NCBI RefSeq assembly: GCF_001975705.1
Contig: NZ_CP015093.1
Span: 248,001 to 312,000, forward strand
Reading direction: 5' to 3'
DNA length: 64,000 nt
Origin: Salipiger abyssi
GTDB taxonomy: Bacteria > Pseudomonadota > Alphaproteobacteria > Rhodobacterales > Rhodobacteraceae
Position numbers and translations under genes: made by a program. The notes beneath the pieces are model-generated. The model saw only the letters and a program-made list of their open reading frames with translations. It was not told the DNA's origin and searched no databases. This document shows positions 1 to 8,561 of this stretch, piece by piece. Numbering within the stretch: position 1 is the first letter of the stretch; every line of letters starts with the position of its first letter.

Positions 1-2826
1 CAGGTTCACGACTACCTGCGCCACCACGGCAAGAACCGCTTCGAGGAAGGCTTCATCAAGCGTGTGACCATCGCGAAGCAGAAGGTGCAGGAAGAGGATG
101 GTGTGAAGATCGTCCTCGACACGCCGCCCATCGACAAGCTGCGCCTCATCTTCCCGCTGGCCGAGCCGGTGAAGATCATCGAGCTGTCCGAGCGCCACGA
201 TGATGCCCTCGCGATCTGGGAAGACAAGATCACGGGCCTCGCGCAGAAAGAGCTTGGCATCCACTTCGATACGAGCTGTACGGACCCCTCGCGCCTCTTC
301 TACACGGCGCGCCACGACCAGAAGTCGAAGGATTGGGTCTGCGAGATCGTTCAGGGCAAGCCGCTCGTGTTCGACGAGATCAGGTCGATGCGGAAGTCGC
401 TCTACACCCGGAACCGCGATCTTAACCCGTTCGTCGAGGCGGACGACTTCTCGCAAGGTGGGCAGGTCCCGAACATCTTCCTGCCGTCTGGCCGCTCGCT
501 GAACGACTGGCACAGTAAGTATGGCAAGTCCAGGTTCCAGATCGCGGACATGCTGCAAACCGGATGTCCCGAACGCATCCGCGTTAGCGGCGGCGAGGCA
601 TCGGGATCGGTCCATACCGAGTGCCCCTTCGAGCACCTCCACACCAAGGAGGGTGGCACGGCCACGATGGCGACCAACGCCCTCGACAGCCAGTCCGGCT
701 ACTGGACGTGGTTCTGCCACCACGACGCCTGTCAGGACCGGCACAAGCTGGAGTTCCTCGGAGAGGCGATCAAGGAGGGATGGTTCCCCGAGGAGGTTCT
801 CTTCTCGGATGACTACCTGCTCCCCGCCGAAGAGGAAGTGGTCGAGGACGACCCCGAGGACTACAAGCCGTCCGAAGACCCGGAGACCCCTCCGGAGCCG
901 AAGACCCCGCTTGAGCTGGCCCAGAAGATCACAGCTGAGTCCTCCGACGAGGATGTGCAGAAGCTCTTCAAGCGCCTGATCCGCCGCAAGGTGGGCGAGA
1001 TGGACAAGGAGAACGTCATCACGGACATCGCCAAGCGCACCCCTCTGGGCAAGAAAACGCTCAACAAGTGGTGGCGCGAAATCGTCAAAGTGCACAAAGA
1101 GAAGCAGGCCGAAAAGGACCTAGACCCGGACGCGCTGATGAGAGTGGGCGACCTTATGGATGTGAACAACGACCTCCCTGTACTCGTCCAGCACGCCAAG
1201 GCGGGGATCATCGCCGCCAACACGAGCGAAGCTCAGTTCTTTCACTTCATCGACGCGCCCGCCTTCGTAAGGCCGGACGCATCCGGCAGGCAGAAGATTC
1301 ACGCGATCACGACGCAGCGTGCGATGCGGGCGAAAATGGATGATATGGCGAGGTTCGGGAAGAGAACCGCGGGCGAAGACTCCAGTTTGAGGCATGTCCT
1401 TACCCCCGCAGACGTTGCCGACAAGGTGCTTTTTGACGACCTCAGCTTCCTCCCCCCACTAACTTCTGTAACCAGCACCCCGTTCTTTGCGGCTGACGGA
1501 ACGCTCATCGACAGGGACGGCTACCACTTCGCCTCTGCGACCATGCTGCGGCTCCCGTCTGGTTTCGAGATGCCTTCGGTGGCAGAGAAGCCCACCGAAG
1601 AGGATGTACTGGAAGCTAAGCGCCTGCTCGTGGAGGAAGCCTACGGGGACTTTCCCGTGAGCGGCGTCAGCCGCAATGACTTGGTCGCGGAGGCGCGGGG
1701 CGAGGAGGCGATGACCGAGGTCGAGGCCGCAGGTCTTAGCCACCTGATTGCCGCGACCTTGCTACCGTTCTGTCGCAATATGATCGACGGTCCGACGCCG
1801 GGGCATCTGTTGAACAAACCCGCCCCCGGAACGGGCGCATCTCTCTTGACCGACACCCTGTCGATTGTGGCAACCGGCACTCCCTCCCCGGCGCAAACGT
1901 TCCCGGCGAACAGGGAGGAGGTAGGTAAGACGATTACAGCAACCCTGATGGCGGGGAATCCCATCGTCTATTTCGATAACATCAGCCATGAGCTGGACAC
2001 TGGAGAGTTGGCTTCGGCGATGACGGCACCGACCTACTCGGCGCGCATTTTGGGTGAGTCTGCAATGGTAGAAACCGAGGTGCGCTGTATGTGGCTGCTT
2101 ACCGGCAACAAGGTGAAGATGTCCGGGGAACTGGCGCGCCGGTGCATCTTGATCCCGTTGGATGCGAAGACCTCGGAGCCGGACAAGCGCACCGGCTGGC
2201 GGCACAAAGATATTCGTGGCTGGGTCAAAGCCCGTCGAGGTCAGTTCGTTTGGGCCTGCCTTACCCTGATTCAGAACTGGATCGCCAAGGGCAAGAAGCC
2301 GTGTGATACCGAACTGGCCTCCTATGACCGCTGGTCGGAGGTGATGGGAGGTATTCTGCGCGAAGCTGGACTGCGGGGCTTTCTCGCGAACAACGATCTG
2401 CTCAGGGAGGCGGTGAAATCCGGGCTGCAGGAAGGGGTGCGCGACCTTCTGGATTTGCTTGCAAGTCTTCCAGACGGCTCGGTCATCCGGCTGGGTGGGT
2501 GGGCGAAGCCGCGATGTTACAAGGATGAGGAGCGCATCGTAGTATCTCTCATGCATCTCTTGAACCGCGACCCCGATTTCAATGCGAAGCTACCCAAGGC
2601 TCTCCATGCAGAGGCTTCGGCTGAGAAGATCATCGTAGCGGGCTGGGGTTACAACTTGCAGGCGGAAGAATACAAGACCGCCAACAAGATCGGTGTTGAG
2701 TGGCGCGCGCTGGCAGACCAACCGCAAGAGGGTTTTTGTGCGGAGGCGGAGGCCGTGGTCCCGCTGCGGTTCGAGGCGAAAAAAGATGAGAGGGGAAAGG
2801 ATTACTGGTTGCTCCGAAGGGAGTGA
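1..2826 (+). CDS. Primase/ATPase-like replication protein of an integrative element (5' partial)
   Basis: The frame is open from base 1, so the N-terminus is missing. Counting residues from base 1, a primase-type zinc site appears at about 208-244 (C-P-F-x-H, later C-H-H-D-A-C), followed by an acidic Pro/Glu-rich linker (about 275-310). A P-loop ATPase-like domain follows, with P-G-T-G-A-S at about 608-613 and a Walker-B-like Y-F-D-N near 657. The usual P-loop lysine is alanine. This layout fits the replication proteins of phages, satellites and ICEs, which prime and unwind the element's DNA. It is the first of the plus-strand element genes. The function is by family resemblance; whether it hydrolyses ATP is uncertain. 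Confidence 0.6.
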   Translation, partial: QVHDYLRHHGKNRFEEGFIKRVTIAKQKVQEEDGVKIVLDTPPIDKLRLIFPLAEPVKIIELSERHDDALAIWEDKITGLAQKELGIHFDTSCTDPSRLFYTARHDQKSKDWVCEIVQGKPLVFDEIRSMRKSLYTRNRDLNPFVEADDFSQGGQVPNIFLPSGRSLNDWHSKYGKSRFQIADMLQTGCPERIRVSGGEASGSVHTECPFEHLHTKEGGTATMATNALDSQSGYWTWFCHHDACQDRHKLEFLGEAIKEGWFPEEVLFSDDYLLPAEEEVVEDDPEDYKPSEDPETPPEPKTPLELAQKITAESSDEDVQKLFKRLIRRKVGEMDKENVITDIAKRTPLGKKTLNKWWREIVKVHKEKQAEKDLDPDALMRVGDLMDVNNDLPVLVQHAKAGIIAANTSEAQFFHFIDAPAFVRPDASGRQKIHAITTQRAMRAKMDDMARFGKRTAGEDSSLRHVLTPADVADKVLFDDLSFLPPLTSVTSTPFFAADGTLIDRDGYHFASATMLRLPSGFEMPSVAEKPTEEDVLEAKRLLVEEAYGDFPVSGVSRNDLVAEARGEEAMTEVEAAGLSHLIAATLLPFCRNMIDGPTPGHLLNKPAPGTGASLLTDTLSIVATGTPSPAQTFPANREEVGKTITATLMAGNPIVYFDNISHELDTGELASAMTAPTYSARILGESAMVETEVRCMWLLTGNKVKMSGELARRCILIPLDAKTSEPDKRTGWRHKDIRGWVKARRGQFVWACLTLIQNWIAKGKKPCDTELASYDRWSEVMGGILREAGLRGFLANNDLLREAVKSGLQEGVRDLLDLLASLPDGSVIRLGGWAKPRCYKDEERIVVSLMHLLNRDPDFNAKLPKALHAEASAEKIIVAGWGYNLQAEEYKTANKIGVEWRALADQPQEGFCAEAEAVVPLRFEAKKDERGKDYWLLRRE

Positions 2827-3392
2827 GGCGTTGGGGTGGCCTAGGCTATTGGGTGGGGGCGGCGTCAGTCGCCTCCTCTTCGCATCATTCATGGCGGAGG
2901 CGCGCACCGCATGGGGTAAATTTACCTCACATCCCGCCTCGATATGGGGGCGAATTTTATCTTTATGATTTCAATGCCTTAGTTGCATTCTCCCCGCATC
3001 ACCCTATTAAACGAGGCGACTAGTTGAGCAGCAGAGTCAAAAATTCCCGCGCAGCGCATCGGCCTTCGCTGACAGGTAAAATAAATGCATGCCCGTCCTT
3101 GCACGAGGAGCAGCGTTTCATGGGGGGATGCGGGGAGGTCTTCCGTATGGGTCTGATTTGTAACAACTTTTTCTGCGCTCATATAGTGGGAGCATGCGGC
3201 GTATATGCTCCCGAGGCGGCTGTCGATCCGTGTCGGAGGAAAATGTCAAAAAGTTGCGATATGGGGTCAATACATTATCCGCTGCATCGCGCGGCGCTAC
3301 CTAAGCTCAGATCCCAACCCATTCAGATGTCGGACGCTCCCTTGACCAGTGGCAACCTCGATAGCGCCGCAATACATCGGCCACTGTGAATC
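2827..3392. other. Non-coding stretch, 566 bp
   Basis: I see no convincing gene here. A possible plus-strand frame at 3024-3389 has no ribosome binding site and an unprotein-like composition. The notable structure is an inverted repeat, GGGAGCAT at 3188-3195 and ATGCTCCC at 3205-3212, which could be an operator or a weak hairpin terminator of the upstream replication gene. Confidence 0.5.
3188..3212. repeat. Inverted repeat, 8-bp arms
   Basis: The arms GGGAGCAT and ATGCTCCC are separated by 9 bases. There is no T-tract on either side, so an operator is as likely as a terminator. It lies between the replication gene and the hypothetical gene at 3393. Confidence 0.4.
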
Positions 3393-3932
3393 ATGTCCGC
3401 ACACCGCGTCCAGCTTGTTACCCATAGTCAGCTCCGAGTACGCGGATGGTCTTCCACGCTGATAGCGGAATTCTTCCCGCAGTCCGGCCCAGCGCGTCTG
3501 TACGCCCTTCCCGCAGTGCTGCGGGCAGAGCGGACCGAAACCTTCACAAGAGCGCCCCGTGCCCTTTCGCCGGGTGAGCTAGCATACCTTCGCGCCGAGA
3601 TCGAAATCGACACATCTCTGACGCTCGCAGAACTGCACGCCGCTGCACGCCGCAGGTGGCAAGGCCGCCATTCCGCCGCTCCGCCACCGACCGGGCGGGA
3701 GCATCTGGATCGGCTTGCCGTGAATCACGCGCGGCACAAGCTGAGTAACCTACACAGCTTCTATGGCAAGGTTCGCCCATTCGCATGTCAGGTGGCCCGC
3801 AACATGATCCTCGCCGAGATCGCAGTGGCCTGGCCGGAGTTGGCAGCGGAGGCCTTTGGTCAGATGTCTCTAACCGACCCAATTGGCGAACTCGCGGCTC
3901 TGGAGACCCCTCCGGCCTCAAATCCGAACTGA
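3393..3932 (+). CDS. Hypothetical protein, 179 aa
   Basis: The N-terminal stretch (residues about 10-45) reads as a short helix-turn-helix-like region (S-Q-L-R-x-R-G-W-S, then L-I-A-E-F-F-P), followed by a segment naming residues R-L-Y-A-L. This pattern recurs in uncharacterised bacterial proteins whose N-terminus begins 'RGW...LI..FL'. The remainder is helical and Arg/Ala-rich without a recognisable catalytic motif. The start at 3393 has no good Shine-Dalgarno sequence. It stands alone between the replication gene and the recombinase, both on the same strand. I do not know its function; coding status rests on length and protein-like composition. Confidence 0.55.
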   Translation: MSAHRVQLVTHSQLRVRGWSSTLIAEFFPQSGPARLYALPAVLRAERTETFTRAPRALSPGELAYLRAEIEIDTSLTLAELHAAARRRWQGRHSAAPPPTGREHLDRLAVNHARHKLSNLHSFYGKVRPFACQVARNMILAEIAVAWPELAAEAFGQMSLTDPIGELAALETPPASNPN

Positions 3933-4347
3933 CTCGCGACCATTTCGCCGCAACGCTGTCTTGACGCTCGCTTGTTTTGACAGGAAAGCATTTTGTGTCT
4001 GCCAGCGGCGAGAACCCATCCTCTGGCGAGCGCCACCGCCATTTCTGATCGCGGCACCCGGCTCGCGCCCTATTGCGCAGGCTCTTGCTGTGGGAGCGCT
4101 CCGTTGTAATCATCGCGCGATGCAAGCGTTCCTCTCTTTTGCCCTTCTCGCGATCTTCGTCTTTCTGATCATGCCGCACTAGGGAGCGGCAATCCAAACG
4201 TCATCCCCCTCGTTTGCCTCCGTTGGGGCCTCTCATTGCCGTTCACACCGGATCGCTTCCGATACCCTTCGGCTAGACCGTTTCGGATCCTGCTCTGTGT
4301 CCAATAGGCTATACCTCTGTGGTCGCTCCGCAACGCTCGCAAAAACA
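3933..4347. other. Non-coding stretch upstream of recombinase
   Basis: About 415 bp without a supported gene. It includes a 20-codon hydrophobic frame at 4120-4182 with no ribosome binding site, which I do not call. The 3' part leads into the res-like repeats at 4348-4410. Confidence 0.45.
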
Positions 4348-4410
4348 TGTCCGAATAGCTTGCGAATCATTAACGGACACCTCTACAAACGGACGCAAGT
4401 TAAACGGACA
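4348..4410. promoter_or_regulatory. Putative resolvase binding sites (res-like) upstream of the serine recombinase
   Basis: TGTCCGAATAG at 4348 and its partner CGGACA at 4374-4379 (TGTCCGTTAAT on the other strand) form a 32-bp inverted pair. Two more CGGAC copies in the same orientation as the second arm follow at 4390 and 4405, spaced 15-16 bp apart. Small serine resolvases are known to bind half-sites beginning TGTC-Y-G/R. The repeats sit immediately before the recombinase start, where they could serve both recombination and autorepression. Confidence 0.55.
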
Positions 4411-4423
4411 GATGGAGTGCCAG

Positions 4424-5092
4424 ATGACCCCGACCGCCAAGACAGTCCTGTATGTCCGTGTCTCGACCGCCGGACAGACCAGCGACCACCAACTCACGCA
4501 GGCCCGCGCTGCCGGGTACGAGATCAAGGATAACCACGTCATTACTGATCACGGCGTATCCGGCGTGAAGACGGTCCTCAAAGAGCGCGATCAGGGCAGG
4601 CGTCTATATGACCTCCTCCAGCCCGGTGATACGCTCCTCGTGCGCTGGGTGGATCGCCTGGGCCGGACCTACAGTGACGTGAAGCAGGTCATCGAACACT
4701 TCAACGCCATGGGCGTGACCGTGAAGACCGTCATCAACAACATGACCTTCGAGGCCGACTACAAGTTGGAAGACCCCACCTTGCGCGCTGCACGCGATGC
4801 CATCCTCGCCTTCATGTCGGCAATAGCAGAGGCCGATGCCAAGGCGAAGGCCGAGGCACGGCAGGCTGGTATCGACCACGTCAAGGCGTCACCGGACGCG
4901 AAGCGCAAGTACCGTGGAAAGCCCCCCAGCTTCGACCGTGCAACCTTCGCGCAGGTCCAGAACATGCTGTCACAGGACGGTGTGACGATCAGCGAGATTG
5001 CCCGCGAGGCAGGTATCTCCCGGCAGACGGTCCATAGGATCAAGGACGATCCGGTCAAAGCAGAGGAGGCGCTGACGCGCTGGGGCATGTAG
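4424..5092 (+). CDS. Serine recombinase (resolvase/invertase family), 222 aa
   Basis: The N-terminal catalytic domain starts Y-V-R-V-S-T, placing the nucleophile at Ser14. The R-x-x-R-L/D-R-L-G-R segment near residues 65-80 matches the catalytic arginine region of resolvases and invertases. A C-terminal helix-turn-helix (about 185-215, T-I-S-E-I-A-R-E-A-G-I-S) binds DNA. Length is typical of small serine recombinases (about 180-225 aa). I chose ATG 4424 because GGAG lies 7 bases upstream and the catalytic fold begins 10 residues later; a longer frame from 4319 runs through the res-like repeats. It probably resolves or inverts element DNA or resolves multimers. A hairpin terminator follows at 5143. 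Confidence 0.85.
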   Translation: MTPTAKTVLYVRVSTAGQTSDHQLTQARAAGYEIKDNHVITDHGVSGVKTVLKERDQGRRLYDLLQPGDTLLVRWVDRLGRTYSDVKQVIEHFNAMGVTVKTVINNMTFEADYKLEDPTLRAARDAILAFMSAIAEADAKAKAEARQAGIDHVKASPDAKRKYRGKPPSFDRATFAQVQNMLSQDGVTISEIAREAGISRQTVHRIKDDPVKAEEALTRWGM

Positions 5093-5142
5093 ACCTCAGC
5101 CGGACCATCCACCGGCCACGCCCTGCCGCCAGACGGACTCAC

Positions 5143-5174
5143 AAGCCCGCTCAGACAGCCATCTGGGCGGGCTT
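5143..5174 (+). terminator. Hairpin terminator after the recombinase
   Basis: A 12-bp stem with one G-U pair (AAGCCCGCTCAG with CTGGGCGGGCTT) closes an 8-base loop, starting 50 bases after the recombinase stop. Only a short T-rich tail follows (TTCTC), so it may be partly Rho-dependent. Confidence 0.6.
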
Positions 5175-5828
5175 CTCACGTCAGGACCATAAAGCCTCGA
5201 CGACCGATCAGACACACGCTTTATACCCTCGCCATTGCCGCGCGCGACGCCGTCTCTGTCATCATGGTCGAGATGGTGCGCAGGGCAGTATGCAGGCGAG
5301 GCCGATGCGGGGTTGTGGTGACGGGTCGCCAGGGCAGCACCGCGACCCTGCACCCTGATTGCTGGACCGATGCACTGGACAGCGCGTCAGACTGCGCGAA
5401 TCAATGGGCCACGTTCTGGCCCGAATTGAAGGAAAACCACGCCCGACCACCTAAGCGACACGTTTCCAGGCTGCGCCCAATCTGGGACCCAGGGTGGGTA
5501 TAGGGCGCCGTCTGGAAACAGGCTGCAGTAGCTGGAACGAAGTCGGAATTACATGAGCGTTGCCGTTGCCTTGGCAATTATCGTGGCGGCACGCTGCAAA
5601 TTGTGGAAAATCTGTTTTGAAATGAATTTGGAAAATATTACCCTTCAATCTTCCTGGCTACATTTCCATTGCATCTGAAAAATTTTCTGCCGTTCCAATG
5701 GTGCGTCAGTGCTACACTTGGTTGCGCGCGAAAATCGTAAGATGCTGTCGGTAAGATATAAATTCGTTGACTCTCGATCGTCGCTTCTCACCATTTTTGG
5801 GAGTTAAATCCAAAAAGGAGGGCTATGT
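5175..5828. other. Non-coding stretch, 654 bp, AT-rich 3' half
   Basis: No supported gene. From about 5,540 onward the sequence becomes clearly more AT-rich than its surroundings, and this continues into the GIY-YIG gene start. That suggests the downstream gene arrived separately. An AAGGAGG Shine-Dalgarno sequence closes the stretch at 5815-5821. Confidence 0.45.
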
Positions 5829-6896
5829 GTGAAAAAAATAAGTGCGCACATTAATCGCGGTGCAGCTCTTGCAAATTCGGGTCCGGGGAGCTTTAAGGCT
5901 CTGTTCGGCGGTGATAATAAAAAGTACTGGCGCGCATTGAAGCGGCGGCAGGCAGAAATGACCCCGGCGGATGTTTTGTTTCCTGAATGCCTGCGTGGAC
6001 GACGGCGTGTGTCTGAGATCGTGGCGGAAGGGCGGCGCTACCCGAACCTAAAGGAGGCTTGCAGGGATTTGCAGCCCTTGGCGTCGGAGAAGACCATCTA
6101 CCGATGGATCAAAGGAGGGATGTCCCCTGAGGAGGCGTTTTGCAGAGTTCCCAATCGGGGAATTGCCGATGGCATCATCTACGCGGTCCGTCATGGGGCG
6201 TCGGGCAAAGCCTATGTTGGGCTGACCGTTCAGACCCTGGAACGTCGCTGGGAGTTCCATTGCTATCAGGCCACTCGTGGATCGATCACTGGCTTGGACT
6301 CGCTGCATGCAGCAATTCGTGAACACGGTCCTGACGCCTTTTCGATGGTGGAGCTGGACCGTGGCGCAGCAAAGAAAGACCTGGAGGACAAGGAGCGTCG
6401 TTGGATCAGGAAGCTCGGTACTTTGGCACCCAACGGATTTAACCTTCACGCTGGCGGTGTGTCTGGCGGCAGGAACAAGGTCCCGCAAGTTGTGGATGGC
6501 AAACCTTTCCCTGGTTTGACGGAGGCTGCGGCGTATGTTGCGAAAACCCGCAATATCTCGGTCGCCGCCGCCAAGAAACGCATCCAAGTCGGTCGCATTG
6601 ATGTACGGACTCCGGCAAAGCCTGGGCAAAGCCTCGTCAAAACCAAAGAGTACAAGGCGTGGTCTCATATCGTCCATACCGTGATCAATCCGAAAGCTGC
6701 GAAGGACCACATCCCCGGCGTCACCCTTTACGAGCCTTGGCGCGACTTCCATGTGTTCCTCGCAGACGTCGGCGAAGCCCCCGGTGAGCGGTACGCTCTG
6801 TTCCGCGTCGACCGGGATCGCGGGTACGAGCCGGGCAATGTGCGCTGGATGCCCAGGGACGAGGCCTATGAGGTCGCGGGGTACGGGGGGCAGTAG
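5829..6896 (+). CDS. GIY-YIG endonuclease with repeated DNA-binding modules, 355 aa
   Basis: Residues 115-131 carry the GIY-YIG pair (G-I-I-Y and A-Y-V-G). Arg140, a glutamate near 189 and Asn205 (F-N-L-H-A-G-G) complete the expected catalytic set. Two similar helix-turn-helix-like segments flank it: residues about 70-105 (Y-P-N-L-K-E-A, then R-W-I-K-G-G) and about 223-255 (F-P-G-L-T-E-A, then R-I-Q-V-G-R). The C-terminus (about 300-350) has a W-R-D-F, D-R, Y-E-P-G-N-V-R-W module like that of phage HNH homing endonucleases. Start GTG 5829 is chosen for the AGGAGG 7 bases upstream. It is likely a homing-type nuclease of the element; a link to the neighbouring modification genes is possible but not shown. 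Confidence 0.8.
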   Translation: MKKISAHINRGAALANSGPGSFKALFGGDNKKYWRALKRRQAEMTPADVLFPECLRGRRRVSEIVAEGRRYPNLKEACRDLQPLASEKTIYRWIKGGMSPEEAFCRVPNRGIADGIIYAVRHGASGKAYVGLTVQTLERRWEFHCYQATRGSITGLDSLHAAIREHGPDAFSMVELDRGAAKKDLEDKERRWIRKLGTLAPNGFNLHAGGVSGGRNKVPQVVDGKPFPGLTEAAAYVAKTRNISVAAAKKRIQVGRIDVRTPAKPGQSLVKTKEYKAWSHIVHTVINPKAAKDHIPGVTLYEPWRDFHVFLADVGEAPGERYALFRVDRDRGYEPGNVRWMPRDEAYEVAGYGGQ

Positions 6897-7001
6897 TCCT
6901 ACACAGGGACGGCTGGCGCAGTCGGCAGCGATCAATCCGTAGCCTTGAAAACAGCAGAAAAATCCGACGGGTCGTGCGAAAGCTCGGCCCGTTCGCTTGT
7001 A

Positions 7002-7029
7002 TTGCCGCCACTGTCCTGCCGTGTATAGA
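7002..7029 (+). promoter_or_regulatory. Candidate sigma70-type promoter for the hsdM operon
   Basis: TTGCCG at 7002-7007 and TATAGA at 7024-7029 are separated by 16 bases, 27 bases before the hsdM start. This is judged by eye only. Confidence 0.35.
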
Positions 7030-7055
7030 TGGCACGCAAAAGGCGAGTTTTCCCA

Positions 7056-8561
7056 ATGAATCCCATTACGCAGCAGGAAATCAACAAGGCAGCATGGGGC
7101 GCGTGTGACACCTTCCGGGGCGTGGTCGATCCCTCGATCTACAAGGACTACGTCCTGACCATGCTGTTCCTGAAATACATCTCCGATGTGTGGAAGGACC
7201 ACAAAGCCCGCTACGAGGCGGAATACCCCGACGCCCCCGAACTCGTCGCTGCGATGATGCAGCAAGAGGCGTTCGCGCTCCCCGAGGGTGCCGGGTTTGA
7301 TGCGCTGCACAAGCGTCGCTTCGAGGCTGGCAATGGCGAGCGGATCGACAAGGCCCTGCACGCCATCGAAGAGGCCAACGGCACCAAGCTCAAGGACGTC
7401 TTCCAGGACATCAGCTTCAACTCGAACAAGCTGGGCGACGAGGAGCAGAAGAACGACATCTTGCGCCACCTCTTGGAAGACTTCGTCAAGCCCGCTCTCG
7501 ACCTGCGCCCGTCTCGCGTCGGCGCGCTCGACATCATCGGCGGGGCCTACGAATACCTGATCTCGCGTTTCGCGGCGACGGCGGGCAAGAAGGCGGGTGA
7601 ATTCTACACCCCCGCCGAAGTCTCCGAGCTGATGGCACGGCTGGTCGATCCGCAGGAAGGCGACGACATCTGCGACCCGACCTGCGGCTCGGCCTCGCTG
7701 TTGATGAAATGCGGGCGGCTGATCCGGGAACGCACCGGCACGAAGCGCTACGCACTTTTCGGGCAAGAGGCCATCGGTTCGACTTGGGCGCTCGCCAAGA
7801 TGAACCTCTTCCTGCATGGCGAAGAGAACCATCAGGTCGAATGGGGCGATACGATCCGAAACCCCAAGCTGCGCACCTCGGACGACATGCTGCGCCACTT
7901 CGACGTGGTCGTCGCCAACCCGCCGTTCAGCCTCGACAAGTGGGGGACCGAAGCGGCAGATACCGACAAGTTCGCCCGCTTCCGCAGGGGCATCCCTCCC
8001 AAGACCAAGGGCGACTACGCCTTCATCCTTCACATGATCGAGACCCTGAAACCGGGCAGCGGGCGCATGGCCGTGGTGGTGCCGCACGGCGTTCTGTTCC
8101 GGGGATCGACCGAGGGTAAAATACGTCAGAAGCTGGTCGAGGAAAACCTGCTCGCCGCAGTGATCGGCCTGCCGGAGAAGCTGTTCTTCGGCACTGGTAT
8201 CCCGGCGGCGATCCTTGTCTTCCGCAAGCGCAAGGCGGATGACAGCGTGTTGTTCATCGACGCCAGCCGCGAGTTCGTGGCAGGCACCAACCAGAACGTG
8301 CTGAGCGAAGCGAACCTGGCCAAGATCGTGGACACGCATCAAGCCCGCGAGACGGTGGACAAATACGCCTACCGCGCCACGAAGGCAGAGATCGCAGAGA
8401 ACGATTTCAACCTGAACATCCCTCGCTACGTCGATACCTTCGAGGAGGAGGCCGAGATTGACCTGAAGGCTGTGCGCAGCGAGCGGGCACGGCTCAAGGA
8501 CGATCTTGCCGAGCTGGAAGCCCGAATGGAAGGGTATCTGCGGGAGCTGGGTTTGGCATGA
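7056..8561 (+). CDS. hsdM: Type I restriction-modification methyltransferase subunit HsdM
   Basis: HsdM methylates adenine in the bipartite site chosen by HsdS, using S-adenosylmethionine. Seen here: an N-terminal HsdM helical domain (residues about 1-150), then G-E-F-Y-T-P, the SAM motif D-P-T-C-G-S-A-S-L-L (alanine where glycine is usual) and the catalytic N-P-P-F near residue 288. About 500 aa is normal. I prefer ATG 7056, giving M-N-P-I-T-Q-Q, over the frame start at 7029. The stop overlaps the hsdS start by 4 bases (ATGA), so the two are translationally coupled. No hsdR is found in the window, so on present evidence the enzyme can modify but not restrict unless HsdR is encoded elsewhere. 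Confidence 0.93.
   Translation: MNPITQQEINKAAWGACDTFRGVVDPSIYKDYVLTMLFLKYISDVWKDHKARYEAEYPDAPELVAAMMQQEAFALPEGAGFDALHKRRFEAGNGERIDKALHAIEEANGTKLKDVFQDISFNSNKLGDEEQKNDILRHLLEDFVKPALDLRPSRVGALDIIGGAYEYLISRFAATAGKKAGEFYTPAEVSELMARLVDPQEGDDICDPTCGSASLLMKCGRLIRERTGTKRYALFGQEAIGSTWALAKMNLFLHGEENHQVEWGDTIRNPKLRTSDDMLRHFDVVVANPPFSLDKWGTEAADTDKFARFRRGIPPKTKGDYAFILHMIETLKPGSGRMAVVVPHGVLFRGSTEGKIRQKLVEENLLAAVIGLPEKLFFGTGIPAAILVFRKRKADDSVLFIDASREFVAGTNQNVLSEANLAKIVDTHQARETVDKYAYRATKAEIAENDFNLNIPRYVDTFEEEAEIDLKAVRSERARLKDDLAELEARMEGYLRELGLA

Noticed and set aside
3024..3389. Possible 121-codon gene
   Set aside because: No ribosome binding site, unusual Cys/Pro composition, no recognisable pattern.
4120..4182. 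20-codon hydrophobic peptide frame, toxin-like
   Set aside because: No Shine-Dalgarno sequence, promoter or antisense partner seen.
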